A stretch of 34,197 nucleotides of DNA from an uncultured Clostridia bacterium (lineage in GTDB: Bacteria; Bacillota; Clostridia; Oscillospirales; Ruminococcaceae), in assembly GCA_947627205.1 (NCBI GenBank), contig CANQVE010000026.1:1-34197 (forward strand), written 5' to 3'. Below are positions 8,849-16,665 of the stretch, piece after piece. The stretch's first letter is position 1. Each line of letters opens with the position of its first letter. The notes beneath the pieces were generated by a model. The model searched no databases. It worked only from the letters and a program-made list of their open reading frames with translations, and was not told the DNA's origin. A program made the position numbers and the translations under genes.

Positions 8849-9478
8849 ATGAGAAACTACTATTTGTACCTTATCCGTCACGGTATCACACAAGGAAATC
8901 TCGACGGGAAATACATCGGTCAAACCGACCTTTCGCTGTGTCCCGAGGGGAAAAAAATGATCGAAAATTTCTGCGCCTGCGAGCTTTATCCCGAAGTTGA
9001 AAAAGTGTATTCCTCACCGCTCGCGAGGTGTCTGGAAACTGCCGAAATAATTTATCCCGACCAAAAACTTATGATCATAGACGAGCTTTGCGAAATGAAT
9101 TTCGGGGATTTTGAGGGAAAGACTTCCGAACAGCTCGCCGACCTGCGCGAATATAAAGACTGGCTCAAAGGCGGAGTGGATTCCGCACCGCCGAACGGAG
9201 AGAAATACAGCGAGTTTATGCTTCGCTGTATAAACGGTCTTGACAGCGTTTTCAGCGACATGATGAAGAACGACCTGCAATACGGCGCGGTAGTAACTCA
9301 TGCGGGAGTTATCACAAATCTTCTGTGCGGCTACGGACTTCCGAAAGGAAAGCCCGCGGACTATATGTGCGCGCCGGGAGAGGGGTTTGAAATATCGCTC
9401 ACGCCGTTTTTATGGCAGAAAGGTCCTACGTTTGAAATAACGAATAAGCTGACATTAACGGGAAATATAAATCCGTAA
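8849..9478 (+). CDS. Histidine phosphatase family protein (phosphoglycerate mutase-like)
   Basis: A 209-residue cytoplasmic phosphohydrolase of the histidine phosphatase superfamily. The phospho-accepting RHG triad is at residues 10-12 (YLIRHGITQGN) and the second catalytic His is His151 (VVTHAGVITN). SSPLARCLETAEII is the usual conserved segment. The substrate could be a phosphosugar or a cobalamin-pathway phosphate, and context gives no clue. AGGAG precedes the ATG by 8 bp. A -10-like TATAAT at 8811-8816 has no good -35. It is convergent with feoB across a shared terminator hairpin. Confidence 0.88.
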   Translation: MRNYYLYLIRHGITQGNLDGKYIGQTDLSLCPEGKKMIENFCACELYPEVEKVYSSPLARCLETAEIIYPDQKLMIIDELCEMNFGDFEGKTSEQLADLREYKDWLKGGVDSAPPNGEKYSEFMLRCINGLDSVFSDMMKNDLQYGAVVTHAGVITNLLCGYGLPKGKPADYMCAPGEGFEISLTPFLWQKGPTFEITNKLTLTGNINP

Positions 9479-9489
9479 AACTGCCGATA

Positions 9490-9519
9490 AAGCCCCGTGT
9501 GCATTTGCATACGGGGCTT
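9490..9519. terminator. Terminator hairpin between the histidine phosphatase gene and feoB
   Basis: AAGCCCCGTGTGCA (9490-9503) pairs with TGCATACGGGGCTT (9506-9519) across a TT loop, with a single G-T wobble. No long T tract follows on the plus strand; on the minus strand the stem is followed by TTTATC. The hairpin could end transcription from both converging genes. Confidence 0.7.
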
Positions 9520-9576
9520 GCAGTCTGTATATAAAGCCTTTTTCTCCGAACATCAAAAATCTTTATTTCCAAAACA

Positions 9577-9618
9577 ACCTTTGATTTCTTACCTCTTACA
9601 TCTTATTTCTAACCTCTA
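9577..9618. repeat. Degenerate 7-bp tandem repeat, six copies
   Basis: Reading the plus strand from 9577 gives ACCTTTG, ATTTCTT, ACCTCTT, ACATCTT, ATTTCTA and ACCTCTA. These are six consecutive heptamers with consensus AYYTCTT. The last copy contains the feoB stop codon (minus-strand TAG, 9616-9618), so the array runs directly off the end of the gene. Confidence 0.7.
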
Positions 9619-11667
9619 GAAGCAGGCGTTTATAAGGAAACACAATATACAGCCTATTACAAAAGGTATCAGAAATCCGAGAACTGCCCATTTCCAGCTG
9701 CCCGTTTCTTTTTTTATCGTAAGGAGCGTTGTTGAACACGGGAAATGAAACAGCGTGAATACTATAACGCACACCGCCGTTATTGCCGTCCATCCGTTCG
9801 CGGAAAATATCCCGAAAAGCTGTTCCGTTGAAATTTCCGATATAACGCCGCTCTGCTCATAGATCATTACTATAAGCGGGATTACAATTTCGTTTGCGGG
9901 AATACCGAGCAAAAACGCCGTTATTATTGCGCCGTCCATTCCCAAAAGTTTTCCGAATGGCTCGAAAAAGTTTGTGATGTACGAGAGCAATGTTCCTCCG
10001 CCTATGCTCACATTTGCTAAAAGCCATATAACCGCGCCCGCGGGAGCGGCAATTGCCGCGGCTCTGCCGAGCACAAATACCGTTCGGTCAAGGCATGAAC
10101 GTATCAGTATCTTTGTAAGCTGTGGTTTTCTAAAAGGAGGAAGTTCCAGAGTAAACGACGAGGGTTCTCCGCGAAGCAGAGTTTTTGCGAGAATTTTAGA
10201 CGCGGCAAACGTCATGAAAATACCGAGCAGAATTGTAAAAGTGAATATCAGAGCGGACAAAAGGCTTGATAAAAGGTTTTTGTCTTCCGCGCTGTTTACG
10301 AAAAACGCCGAGATGAGCGCTAATATCATCGGGAAACGTCCGTTGCATGGGACAAGTGAATTTGTGAGTATCGCTATAAGGCGCTCGCGTCGGCTGTCTA
10401 TTATTCTCGCGCCCGTAACTCCCGCGGCATTACAGCCGAAGCCCATACACATACAAAGTGCTTGTTTTCCGCAGGCACTGCATTTATGAAACGGTTTGTC
10501 GAGATTATACGCTATACGGGGAAGATAACCGAGGTCTTCGAGCAAAGTGAACAGCGGAAAAAATATCGCCATAGGCGGGAGCATTACGGATACCACCCAC
10601 GCAAGCACTCTGTATGCCCCGTCCACGATTATTCCCGAAAGCCATTCGGGAACTTTCAGCGCCGAGAAAAGCTCACCGAGCCTGTCGCCGAGAAAGAACA
10701 GCGCCTTTCCGAGATATTCCGACGGATAATTCGCGCCGACTATGGTTATCCAGAAAACCAGAAGAAGCAGAAGAAACATTATCGGAAAGCCGAGCGCTCT
10801 GCTTGTAAGTATCCTGTCGAGTTTTGATATTTCGCGCTCGGGCATTTTTACGGCGTCCTTGCAAATGTCGCTTGCATCCTTAAATATACAGCCGACTATT
10901 TTGTCCTGTAGTATATCTAAGTTTATACCGTCTTTTGAAAGATGCGCTCTCGACTGTTCAACTGCGCTGCAGACATCGGCGTTTTTTAAAATGTCACTGT
11001 TTATATCGGAAGTCAGCGTTCCGTCAACAAGCCTCAGTGCCGTCCATTTTGCGGGAACGCCGAGCGATAAACTCTGTTCTTCAATTGCCTTTGCGGTAAT
11101 ATCGGCGGCTTCTTCTATAGGCTTTATGTAATCAAGTTTTCGGACATTTTCGGGAGCGGGAGAAGAACAAAGCTCGTCTAGCCTGTCGGTCAGAAGTTTA
11201 AGAGTACGCTTTTTATGAGCGGTTATCCCCACGACGGGAACTCCCAATCGCTTTTCGAGAAGCTCTATATCTATTTTAATTCCCGCCCGCTTTGCCTCGT
11301 CGAGCATATTTATACATACAAGCGTTTTCGGGCATATCTCCATTATCTGCAAAACAAGATTAAGCCCGCGCTCCAGACAAGTCGCGTCGCATACAACTAC
11401 CGCCGCGTCCGCTCCGCCGAAGCATATAAAATCACGCGCGGCTTCTTCTTCGGCGGAATGTGCAATAAGAGAATAAGTGCCGGGAATATCCACAAGTTTA
11501 TATCTGAAAGCCTCGGTCTTAAAAAAGCCGCTCGCTGTTTCAACGGTCTTTCCCGCCCAATTTCCCGTGTGCTGGTGTAAACCCGTGAGGGCATTAAAAA
11601 CCGTACTTTTGCCGACATTCGGATTTCCCGCGAGAGCAACGGTCTTGTCAAAAGAACTGTTGTTCAA
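9616..11667 (-). CDS. feoB: Ferrous iron transporter FeoB
   Basis: A 683-residue inner-membrane Fe(II) importer with a cytoplasmic G domain. G1 is GNPNVGKST (residues 14-22). The switch region contains HTGNWAGKTVE, G3 is DIPGTYS and G4 is NMLD. A helical guanine-dissociation spacer follows. The membrane part has the two Gate motifs, with characteristic FTLLEDLGYLPRIAY and GFGCNAAGVTGARII. Length matches Gram-positive FeoB. feoA lies 13 bp upstream in the same operon, and no feoC is seen. No classical Fur box was identified with confidence upstream. Confidence 0.97.
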   Translation of the reverse strand: MNNSSFDKTVALAGNPNVGKSTVFNALTGLHQHTGNWAGKTVETASGFFKTEAFRYKLVDIPGTYSLIAHSAEEEAARDFICFGGADAAVVVCDATCLERGLNLVLQIMEICPKTLVCINMLDEAKRAGIKIDIELLEKRLGVPVVGITAHKKRTLKLLTDRLDELCSSPAPENVRKLDYIKPIEEAADITAKAIEEQSLSLGVPAKWTALRLVDGTLTSDINSDILKNADVCSAVEQSRAHLSKDGINLDILQDKIVGCIFKDASDICKDAVKMPEREISKLDRILTSRALGFPIMFLLLLLVFWITIVGANYPSEYLGKALFFLGDRLGELFSALKVPEWLSGIIVDGAYRVLAWVVSVMLPPMAIFFPLFTLLEDLGYLPRIAYNLDKPFHKCSACGKQALCMCMGFGCNAAGVTGARIIDSRRERLIAILTNSLVPCNGRFPMILALISAFFVNSAEDKNLLSSLLSALIFTFTILLGIFMTFAASKILAKTLLRGEPSSFTLELPPFRKPQLTKILIRSCLDRTVFVLGRAAAIAAPAGAVIWLLANVSIGGGTLLSYITNFFEPFGKLLGMDGAIITAFLLGIPANEIVIPLIVMIYEQSGVISEISTEQLFGIFSANGWTAITAVCVIVFTLFHFPCSTTLLTIKKETGSWKWAVLGFLIPFVIGCILCFLINACF

Positions 11668-11680
11668 TTTATGCCACCCC

Positions 11681-11914
11681 CTATATTTCCGTTACGATTA
11701 TTCCGCCGCTGTCGCAGTTTCTTATCGCTATTACTGCGCCGCAGATAATATATGCGCTCGGATCGCCGAGGGGACTTCTGCCTATGCACTTTATGACCGC
11801 TCCCTCTACTACACCTATATCCGAAAGCCTCCGTCTTAATGCTCCGTGCGATGTCAGCTTTTTTACAACGGCGCTCTTACCTACTTTAAGACAACTGAGC
11901 GGAATTTCCAACAT
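11681..11914 (-). CDS. feoA: Ferrous iron transport accessory protein FeoA
   Basis: A 77-residue SH3-like protein that partners FeoB. It shows the typical SCLKVGKSAVVKKL start, RRRLSDIGVVEGAVI centre and AIRNCDSGG end. The ATG at 11914 is chosen because AGGGTG lies 5-10 bp before it. An in-frame GTG at 11932 would overlap that ribosome binding site. feoB follows after 13 bp. Confidence 0.93.
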   Translation of the reverse strand: MLEIPLSCLKVGKSAVVKKLTSHGALRRRLSDIGVVEGAVIKCIGRSPLGDPSAYIICGAVIAIRNCDSGGIIVTEI

Positions 11915-12159
11915 AAAATCACCCTTTTTCACTGTTAGTATTACATAATATGCTTTATGAAAAATAACGTGAGGAGAGTTTAAACAGTTATATCAATAAA
12001 TGATTTTTGAAAGTTAAAAACAAAAATCCTGCAAATTTTTGATGATTTTAGAAATAATTTGCCTTATTAAGAATTTTTCGGAAATATAAAATTCATAAAT
12101 TTTGTGAAAAAGTGACAATAAAAAAATTATATGTTATCTTTATTTGTTTGAATTTGCTG
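11915..12159. other. AT-rich intergenic region between divergent feoAB and glnN
   Basis: This region holds the feoA leader and an AT-rich stretch with no ORF, RNA gene or clear operator that I can name. Minus-strand -10-like sequences (TATTAT around 11950) are present without a good -35, so the feoAB promoter cannot be placed. The right part joins the glnN promoter. Confidence 0.5.
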
Positions 12160-12188
12160 TAGACAAACGAAAGCAAATGAGTTATAAT
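12160..12188 (+). promoter_or_regulatory. SigA-type promoter of glnN with an overlapping inverted repeat
   Basis: TAGACA (12160-12165) and TATAAT (12183-12188) are 17 bp apart. A perfect 7-bp inverted repeat, ATTTGCT (12152-12158) and AGCAAAT (12172-12178), straddles the -35 element and is a candidate operator. It does not match the GlnR consensus TGTNAN7TNACA. Confidence 0.8.
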
Positions 12189-12202
12189 AATAGCGTAACA
12201 AA

Positions 12203-12253
12203 GAAACGACGGCGTTTCGAGAGCGGGTTTTCCGCGTCTTGACGCCGTTTTTT
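12203..12253 (+). promoter_or_regulatory. glnN leader attenuator: mutually exclusive hairpin and intrinsic terminator
   Basis: Just after the predicted transcription start, GAAACG (12203-12208) can pair with CGTTTC (12213-12218) around the loop ACGG. Alternatively ACGGCGT (12209-12215) can pair with ACGCCGT (12242-12248). That second stem encloses an inner stem (12219-12226 with 12232-12240) and is followed by six T residues (12248-12253), which makes an intrinsic terminator. The two folds share 12209-12215 and cannot coexist. This is the layout of a transcription attenuator, 37 bp before the glnN ATG. The loops do not clearly match the ANTAR two-hexaloop target. Confidence 0.65.
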
Positions 12254-12290
12254 CGTATTTAAAAGTAATATTATCAGGAGGAACGGGACT

Positions 12291-14381
12291 ATGGAAAATT
12301 TTAATGTAGTAGAGCAATTCGGCATTGATGTGTTCAATGAAGAAACAATGCGCCAGCGCCTGCCGAAAAATGTTTTCAAGACGCTGAAGAAAACAATTGC
12401 CGAGGGAAAAGAGCTTGACAGTTCAATTGCGGACATTGTTGCAAACGCAATGAAAGACTGGGCTATAGAAAAAGGTGCAACGCACTATACTCACTGGTTC
12501 CAGCCTATGACGGGCATTACAGCAGAAAAGCACGACAGCTTTATTTCGCCCACAAACGATGGCACGGTCATTATGGAGTTTTCGGGCAAAGAGCTTATAA
12601 AGGGCGAGCCCGACGCTTCGAGCTTCCCCTCGGGCGGTATAAGAGCGACGTTTGAAGCGCGCGGATATACGGCTTGGGATCCGACTTCTTATGCGTTTGT
12701 AAAAGGCGGTTCTCTTTACATTCCGACTGCGTTCTATTCATATTCGGGCGAAGCGCTCGACAAGAAAACTCCTCTGCTGCGCTCGATGGACGTTGTTTCG
12801 GACGCGGCGCTGAGAATACTTAAACTTTTCGGAAATACCACCACAAAGCGCGTTGTTGCAACAGTCGGCGCTGAGCAGGAATATTTCCTTATTGACAAAA
12901 AGAATTATGACAAGCGCAAGGACCTTATTTTCACGGGCAGAACGCTTTTCGGCGCTCCCGCTCCAAAAGGTCAGGAGCTTGACGATCACTATTTCGGAGT
13001 AATCAAAGACCGCGTTGCGGACTATATGAAAGACCTTGACGAGCGTCTTTGGAAACTCGGTATCACATCCAAGACCAAGCACAACGAGGTTGCTCCCGCA
13101 CAGCACGAGAACGCGCCGATATTTGCTCCCGCAAACCTTGCGACAGACCAGAACCAGCTCACTATGGAGCTTATGAAAAAGGTCGCTCTTGAACACGGGC
13201 TTGTTTGCCTGCTTCATGAAAAGCCTTTTGCGGGCATAAACGGCTCGGGCAAGCACGACAACTGGAGCTTGTCTACAGATGACGGGCAGAACCTGCTCGA
13301 TCCGGGAAATTCGCCCATGGAAAACGCACAGTTTTTGACGTTCCTGGCGGCTATTATAAAAGCAGTTGACGAATATTCCGACCTTTTGAGAATGTCGGTC
13401 GCTTCTCCCGGAAACGACCACAGACTTGGCGCAAACGAAGCGCCTCCCGCTATCATCTCGATATTCCTCGGCGAAGAGCTTCAGGGCGTTGTAGACGCGC
13501 TTGTTGAGGGCAAGGAATACACCTCTAACGGAAAGCAGATGTTCAATGTCGGAGTTTCTTCGCTTCCCGACTTCCCGAAAGACAGCACGGACAGAAACAG
13601 AACTTCTCCTTTTGCATTCACGGGCAACAAGTTTGAATTCAGAATGGTTGGTTCTAACCTTAATATTGCAGGTCCTAACACTATCCTCAACACTATCGTT
13701 GCAAACTCTCTGACAGAATTTGCAGATGTGCTTGAGGGCGCAGAGAACTTCAACGAGGCTCTTCACGACCTGCTTGTAAAGACAATAAGCGAGCACAAGA
13801 GAGTTATCTTCAACGGAAACGGCTATGGAAACGAATGGCCTGTAGAAGCTGAAAAGCGCGGACTTCCGAACCTCAAATCAACGGTAGATGCAGTAGCCTG
13901 CGTGACCGCTCCGAAGAACATAGCTTTGTTCAAGAAATTCGGTGTTTACAGCGAAGTTGAGCTTTATTCAAGACAGGAGATCCTTTTCGAGAACTACTCA
14001 AAGGTTATAAATATCGAAGCGCTTACCGCCGCAGATATGGCAAAAACGGAGATACTTCCCGCAGTAATGAAATTTGCTAAGGACGTCTGCGATATTGCCG
14101 CGAGCAAGAAAGCTCTTGGTCTTGAACCTACGGTTGAAACGGAAATGGCAAAGAAAGTAAACGACCTTACCGCGGCGCTCTCCGAAAAGGCTTATGCGCT
14201 TTCCGACGCAGTCGTAAAGGCACAGGCAATAGAGGGCGAAGAAGCGAAAGCGCGCTGCTATCATGACGAAGTATTCAGCACCATGCAGTCGCTGAGAGCC
14301 GTAGCAGATGAGCTTGAGACAATTGTCGGCGAGGAATACTGGCCTTATCCGACATACGACGAGCTTTTGTTCAACGTTTAA
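12291..14381 (+). CDS. glnN: Type III glutamine synthetase GlnN
   Basis: A 696-residue ATP-dependent glutamate-ammonia ligase of the GSIII family, which forms dodecamers and has about 700 residues, unlike the 450 of GSI. Family-typical sequences include [29 protein letters not shown] (metal-binding glutamates) and [14 protein letters not shown]. Others are [13 protein letters not shown] and [18 protein letters not shown]. The C-terminal helical extension is present. AGGAGG is well placed before the ATG at 12291. The gene has its own promoter and an attenuator-like leader, consistent with control by nitrogen supply. A strong terminator follows at 14470. Confidence 0.97.
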   Translation: MENFNVVEQFGIDVFNEETMRQRLPKNVFKTLKKTIAEGKELDSSIADIVANAMKDWAIEKGATHYTHWFQPMTGITAEKHDSFISPTNDGTVIMEFSGKELIKGEPDASSFPSGGIRATFEARGYTAWDPTSYAFVKGGSLYIPTAFYSYSGEALDKKTPLLRSMDVVSDAALRILKLFGNTTTKRVVATVGAEQEYFLIDKKNYDKRKDLIFTGRTLFGAPAPKGQELDDHYFGVIKDRVADYMKDLDERLWKLGITSKTKHNEVAPAQHENAPIFAPANLATDQNQLTMELMKKVALEHGLVCLLHEKPFAGINGSGKHDNWSLSTDDGQNLLDPGNSPMENAQFLTFLAAIIKAVDEYSDLLRMSVASPGNDHRLGANEAPPAIISIFLGEELQGVVDALVEGKEYTSNGKQMFNVGVSSLPDFPKDSTDRNRTSPFAFTGNKFEFRMVGSNLNIAGPNTILNTIVANSLTEFADVLEGAENFNEALHDLLVKTISEHKRVIFNGNGYGNEWPVEAEKRGLPNLKSTVDAVACVTAPKNIALFKKFGVYSEVELYSRQEILFENYSKVINIEALTAADMAKTEILPAVMKFAKDVCDIAASKKALGLEPTVETEMAKKVNDLTAALSEKAYALSDAVVKAQAIEGEEAKARCYHDEVFSTMQSLRAVADELETIVGEEYWPYPTYDELLFNV

Positions 14382-14389
14382 ACAGATCG

Positions 14390-14443
14390 CAGATCACACC
14401 GTGAGGGCAGTGATTTCTGCTCTCCTCTTTCTTCTGTGGTCTG
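14390..14443 (+). other. Long imperfect stem-loop in the glnN 3' region
   Basis: CAGATCACA (14390-14398) pairs with TGTGGTCTG (14435-14443), and an inner stem GAGGGCAG (14403-14410) pairs with CTGCTCTC (14417-14424). Each stem has one imperfect or wobble pair. There is no T tract, so this is a 3' UTR structure or mRNA-stabilising element and not a terminator by itself. Confidence 0.45.
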
Positions 14444-14469
14444 AAAATAATCCCGCTCCCTTTTCATTT

Positions 14470-14500
14470 GGGCTGTCCTTTCGGACAGCCCTCTTTCTGT
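14470..14500 (+). terminator. Intrinsic terminator of glnN
   Basis: GGGCTGTCC (14470-14478) pairs perfectly with GGACAGCCC (14483-14491) around the loop TTTC, followed by TCTTTCTGT. It ends immediately before the next promoter. Confidence 0.88.
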
Positions 14501-14501
14501 A

Positions 14502-14530
14502 TTGACAATAAATCCATGTTATGGTATAAT
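14502..14530 (+). promoter_or_regulatory. Perfect consensus SigA promoter of the thiN-yfcE-traB operon
   Basis: TTGACA (14502-14507) and TATAAT (14525-14530) are exactly 17 bp apart. Transcription would start near 14537, so the thiamine pyrophosphokinase start must be downstream, at 14591. Confidence 0.9.
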
Positions 14531-14590
14531 CAAATATACAGCGTAATATTTTTATTGACAGTAATATTTACAAAAGGGGTAAAGAATCGT

Positions 14591-15202
14591 ATGAACACCG
14601 ACTGTACCATAATCTGCGGTGCGCCTTGCAGTGCGCTTGATAAAGAGCTTATAAGCGGGTTTGTTATCGCCGCGGACAAGGGGCTTGAATATGCGCTTAA
14701 AGCGGGAATTGTTCCCGACTTATGCGTTGGCGATTTTGACAGCGCAGAGTGTGATGTTCCCGAAAATGTCGAGTGCATAAGGGCTGTTCCCGAAAAGGAC
14801 GACACAGACACGATACTTGCCGCGAATATCGCAATTGAGCGAGGATTTAAAAGACTGCGTTTTTTATGCGCTCTGGGCGGACGGCTCGGGCATACGCTCG
14901 CGAATATTCAAATGCTCTGCGGTCTAAAAAAACGCGGAATTGACGCGGAAATGTACGGCGAACATGAGCGCGTTGAAATTCTCCTAAATGAAATAAAGCG
15001 CTTTAAACGATTTGACGGCTATCTTTCGGTTTTCGCGTATGATAATACGGCTCAGATAACCGAGCGCGGCGTTAAATACAAAACGGAAAACCGCGTTTTC
15101 AAAAATGACTATCCGCTCGGTGTAAGCAATGAAATTACCGAAGAATATGCGGAGATAACGGTTAAAGGCTGTGCAGTAATTGTTGAGGAATACGGAGAAT
15201 AA
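14591..15202 (+). CDS. thiN: Thiamine pyrophosphokinase
   Basis: A 203-residue enzyme that transfers pyrophosphate from ATP to thiamine to give thiamine diphosphate, the active cofactor. Diagnostic features are AADKGLEYAL, VGDFDSAE and EKDDTDTILA in the catalytic domain and LGGRLGHTLANI. A C-terminal beta-sandwich holds TERGVKYKTENRVF and GVSNEI. The ATG at 14591 is used because the longer frame from 14468 crosses a terminator and the promoter. AAGGGG lies about 10 bp upstream. The next gene begins 3 bp after the stop. Confidence 0.93.
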   Translation: MNTDCTIICGAPCSALDKELISGFVIAADKGLEYALKAGIVPDLCVGDFDSAECDVPENVECIRAVPEKDDTDTILAANIAIERGFKRLRFLCALGGRLGHTLANIQMLCGLKKRGIDAEMYGEHERVEILLNEIKRFKRFDGYLSVFAYDNTAQITERGVKYKTENRVFKNDYPLGVSNEITEEYAEITVKGCAVIVEEYGE

Positions 15203-15205
15203 GCC

Positions 15206-15751
15206 ATGAAATTTATGATAGCGTCTGACATTCACGGTTCGGCATTCTGGTGCAATAAAATGCTCGAAGCATATAAAAGCGAAAAAGCGGACAGGCTTTT
15301 GCTGCTCGGAGACTTGCTCTATCACGGACCGAGAAACGACCTGCCGAAAGAATACGCCCCGAAGCTCGTAATTGAAATGCTGAACGGCTTAAAGGACGAG
15401 ATACTCTGCGTAAGAGGAAACTGCGAAGCAGAGGTTGACCAGATGGTGCTTAAATTCCCCGTGCTTGCGGAATATGCGCTGATAAGCGCGGAGGGCGCGG
15501 AAATATTTATGACGCATGGGCATAATTATAACGAGGAGGCCCTGCCTCCGCTTAAACCTAATGATATACTGCTTTGCGGACACACGCACATTCCCGCGTG
15601 CAATATTCACGAAAGCTATGTTTATATGAACCCCGGCTCGGTATCATTGCCTAAAAACGGCAGTGCAAACGGCTATATGACGCTTGAAAGCGGGCGGTTT
15701 TTATGGAAGAATTTTGACGGAGATGTTACAAACAGCTATGAAATGCGGTAA
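15206..15751 (+). CDS. YfcE/MJ0936-family metallophosphodiesterase
   Basis: A 181-residue calcineurin-like phosphoesterase of the YfcE family. The di-metal ligands lie in SDIHGS (residues about 7-12), LLGDLLYHGPRND, RGNCEAEVD, MTHGHN and CGHTHIP. The family end NPGSVSLPKNG is present. Such enzymes hydrolyse phosphodiester bonds in vitro, and the physiological substrate is uncertain. It lies 3 bp after thiN and its stop overlaps the start of the following lipoprotein gene, so all three are one operon. Confidence 0.92.
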   Translation: MKFMIASDIHGSAFWCNKMLEAYKSEKADRLLLLGDLLYHGPRNDLPKEYAPKLVIEMLNGLKDEILCVRGNCEAEVDQMVLKFPVLAEYALISAEGAEIFMTHGHNYNEEALPPLKPNDILLCGHTHIPACNIHESYVYMNPGSVSLPKNGSANGYMTLESGRFLWKNFDGDVTNSYEMR

Positions 15752-16643
15752 GATAATAAAAAAAATCGCGCTTGTTACAGCGGCAATCTTCTGTATTTTT
15801 ACGCTCGGCGGGTGCGAGAGCTTTACCGAACAAAGCGAGCCTCTGACGCCGCCGTTTTTTACAATTCGCAATGATGAAACAGGCGGCGTAGTTTATATGC
15901 TCGGGACAATGCACGTTGCAGAAAACGGCGTTCAATACCCCGAAGAAATTTACGAGGCAATTGACGAATGCGAAACGGTAGCTGTTGAAGTTGATCTTAT
16001 CGCGCTCGACAAAAACCAAGACGCCGTTAATGAAGCAATGACGCTTCTCGAATGCAAAACGGGAACGACAGCCGATATTCTCGGAGAGGACTATGGAAAA
16101 ATAAAAGCGTTCTTTCTTGAAAAAGGGCTTTATAACATGGCTTATGACAGGTATCTCCCGACGGTCTGGAGTTCTATGCTGTCAAACAAAATGGCGTCTG
16201 ACTGCGGATATTATGCCGAAAACGGAACAGACCGCGCGGTAATTCAATATGCAATGAAAAAAAACAAAAACATCTTCGAGTTTGAAAGCATTTATGAGCA
16301 ATATAAAATGAACTCCGAGGAAAGCCCTGCGCTACAGGCATTCGTCCTGAAAGACGCGGCGGAAACGGACTATGATGACCAGCTTTCGGCAATGCGCGAG
16401 CTGTACAAGGCATGGAGCGAGGGAGATATTTCGGCACTCGAAAAAATGCTCGAAAGCGACAGTATCCCCGAAGAATTAAGCGACGATTATGCCGACTATT
16501 ATGCGGCAATGTACACAGACCGCCAGGAGAAAATGGCTGAAAAAATATCCGAATGGCTCGAAAACGGAGAAAAGGTTTTTGTCGCTGTCGGCGCAATGCA
16601 TTTCGCGGCGGCGCCCGATATACTTGATCTATTAGAAGAATAG
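15738..16643 (+). CDS. TraB/GumN family lipoprotein
   Basis: A 301-residue exported protein of the TraB/GumN superfamily, a putative metallopeptidase-like fold. The N-terminus has a lipoprotein signal, IIKKIALVTAAIFCIFTLGGC, with the lipidated Cys at residue 26. The body shows the family motifs LGTMHVAENG, VAVEVDL, GTDRAVIQYAMKKNK and VFVAVGAMHFA, where GxxH residues resemble metal ligands. The ATG at 15738 gives a normal signal peptide. The ATG at 15723 and the longer frame from 15684 are alternatives, since GGAG at 15719-15722 is rather far from 15738. It is translationally coupled to the preceding phosphodiesterase and convergent with the LRR gene. Confidence 0.85.
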   Translation: MKCGKIIKKIALVTAAIFCIFTLGGCESFTEQSEPLTPPFFTIRNDETGGVVYMLGTMHVAENGVQYPEEIYEAIDECETVAVEVDLIALDKNQDAVNEAMTLLECKTGTTADILGEDYGKIKAFFLEKGLYNMAYDRYLPTVWSSMLSNKMASDCGYYAENGTDRAVIQYAMKKNKNIFEFESIYEQYKMNSEESPALQAFVLKDAAETDYDDQLSAMRELYKAWSEGDISALEKMLESDSIPEELSDDYADYYAAMYTDRQEKMAEKISEWLENGEKVFVAVGAMHFAAAPDILDLLEE

Positions 16644-16665
16644 AAAATATTTTCGGCTTAGAGAT

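Noticed and set aside
12203-12240. ANTAR-protein RNA target in the glnN leader
   Set aside because: Neither loop shows the six-base A1/G4 pattern expected of the two-hairpin motif. Only a general attenuator is supported.
12738-13796. 352-codon minus-strand ORF opposite glnN
   Set aside because: It lies wholly within a certain GSIII gene in another frame and has no protein-like features.
14468-14590. Upstream start for thiamine pyrophosphokinase
   Set aside because: It would read through the glnN terminator and a perfect consensus promoter. The ATG at 14591 fits the family N-terminus.
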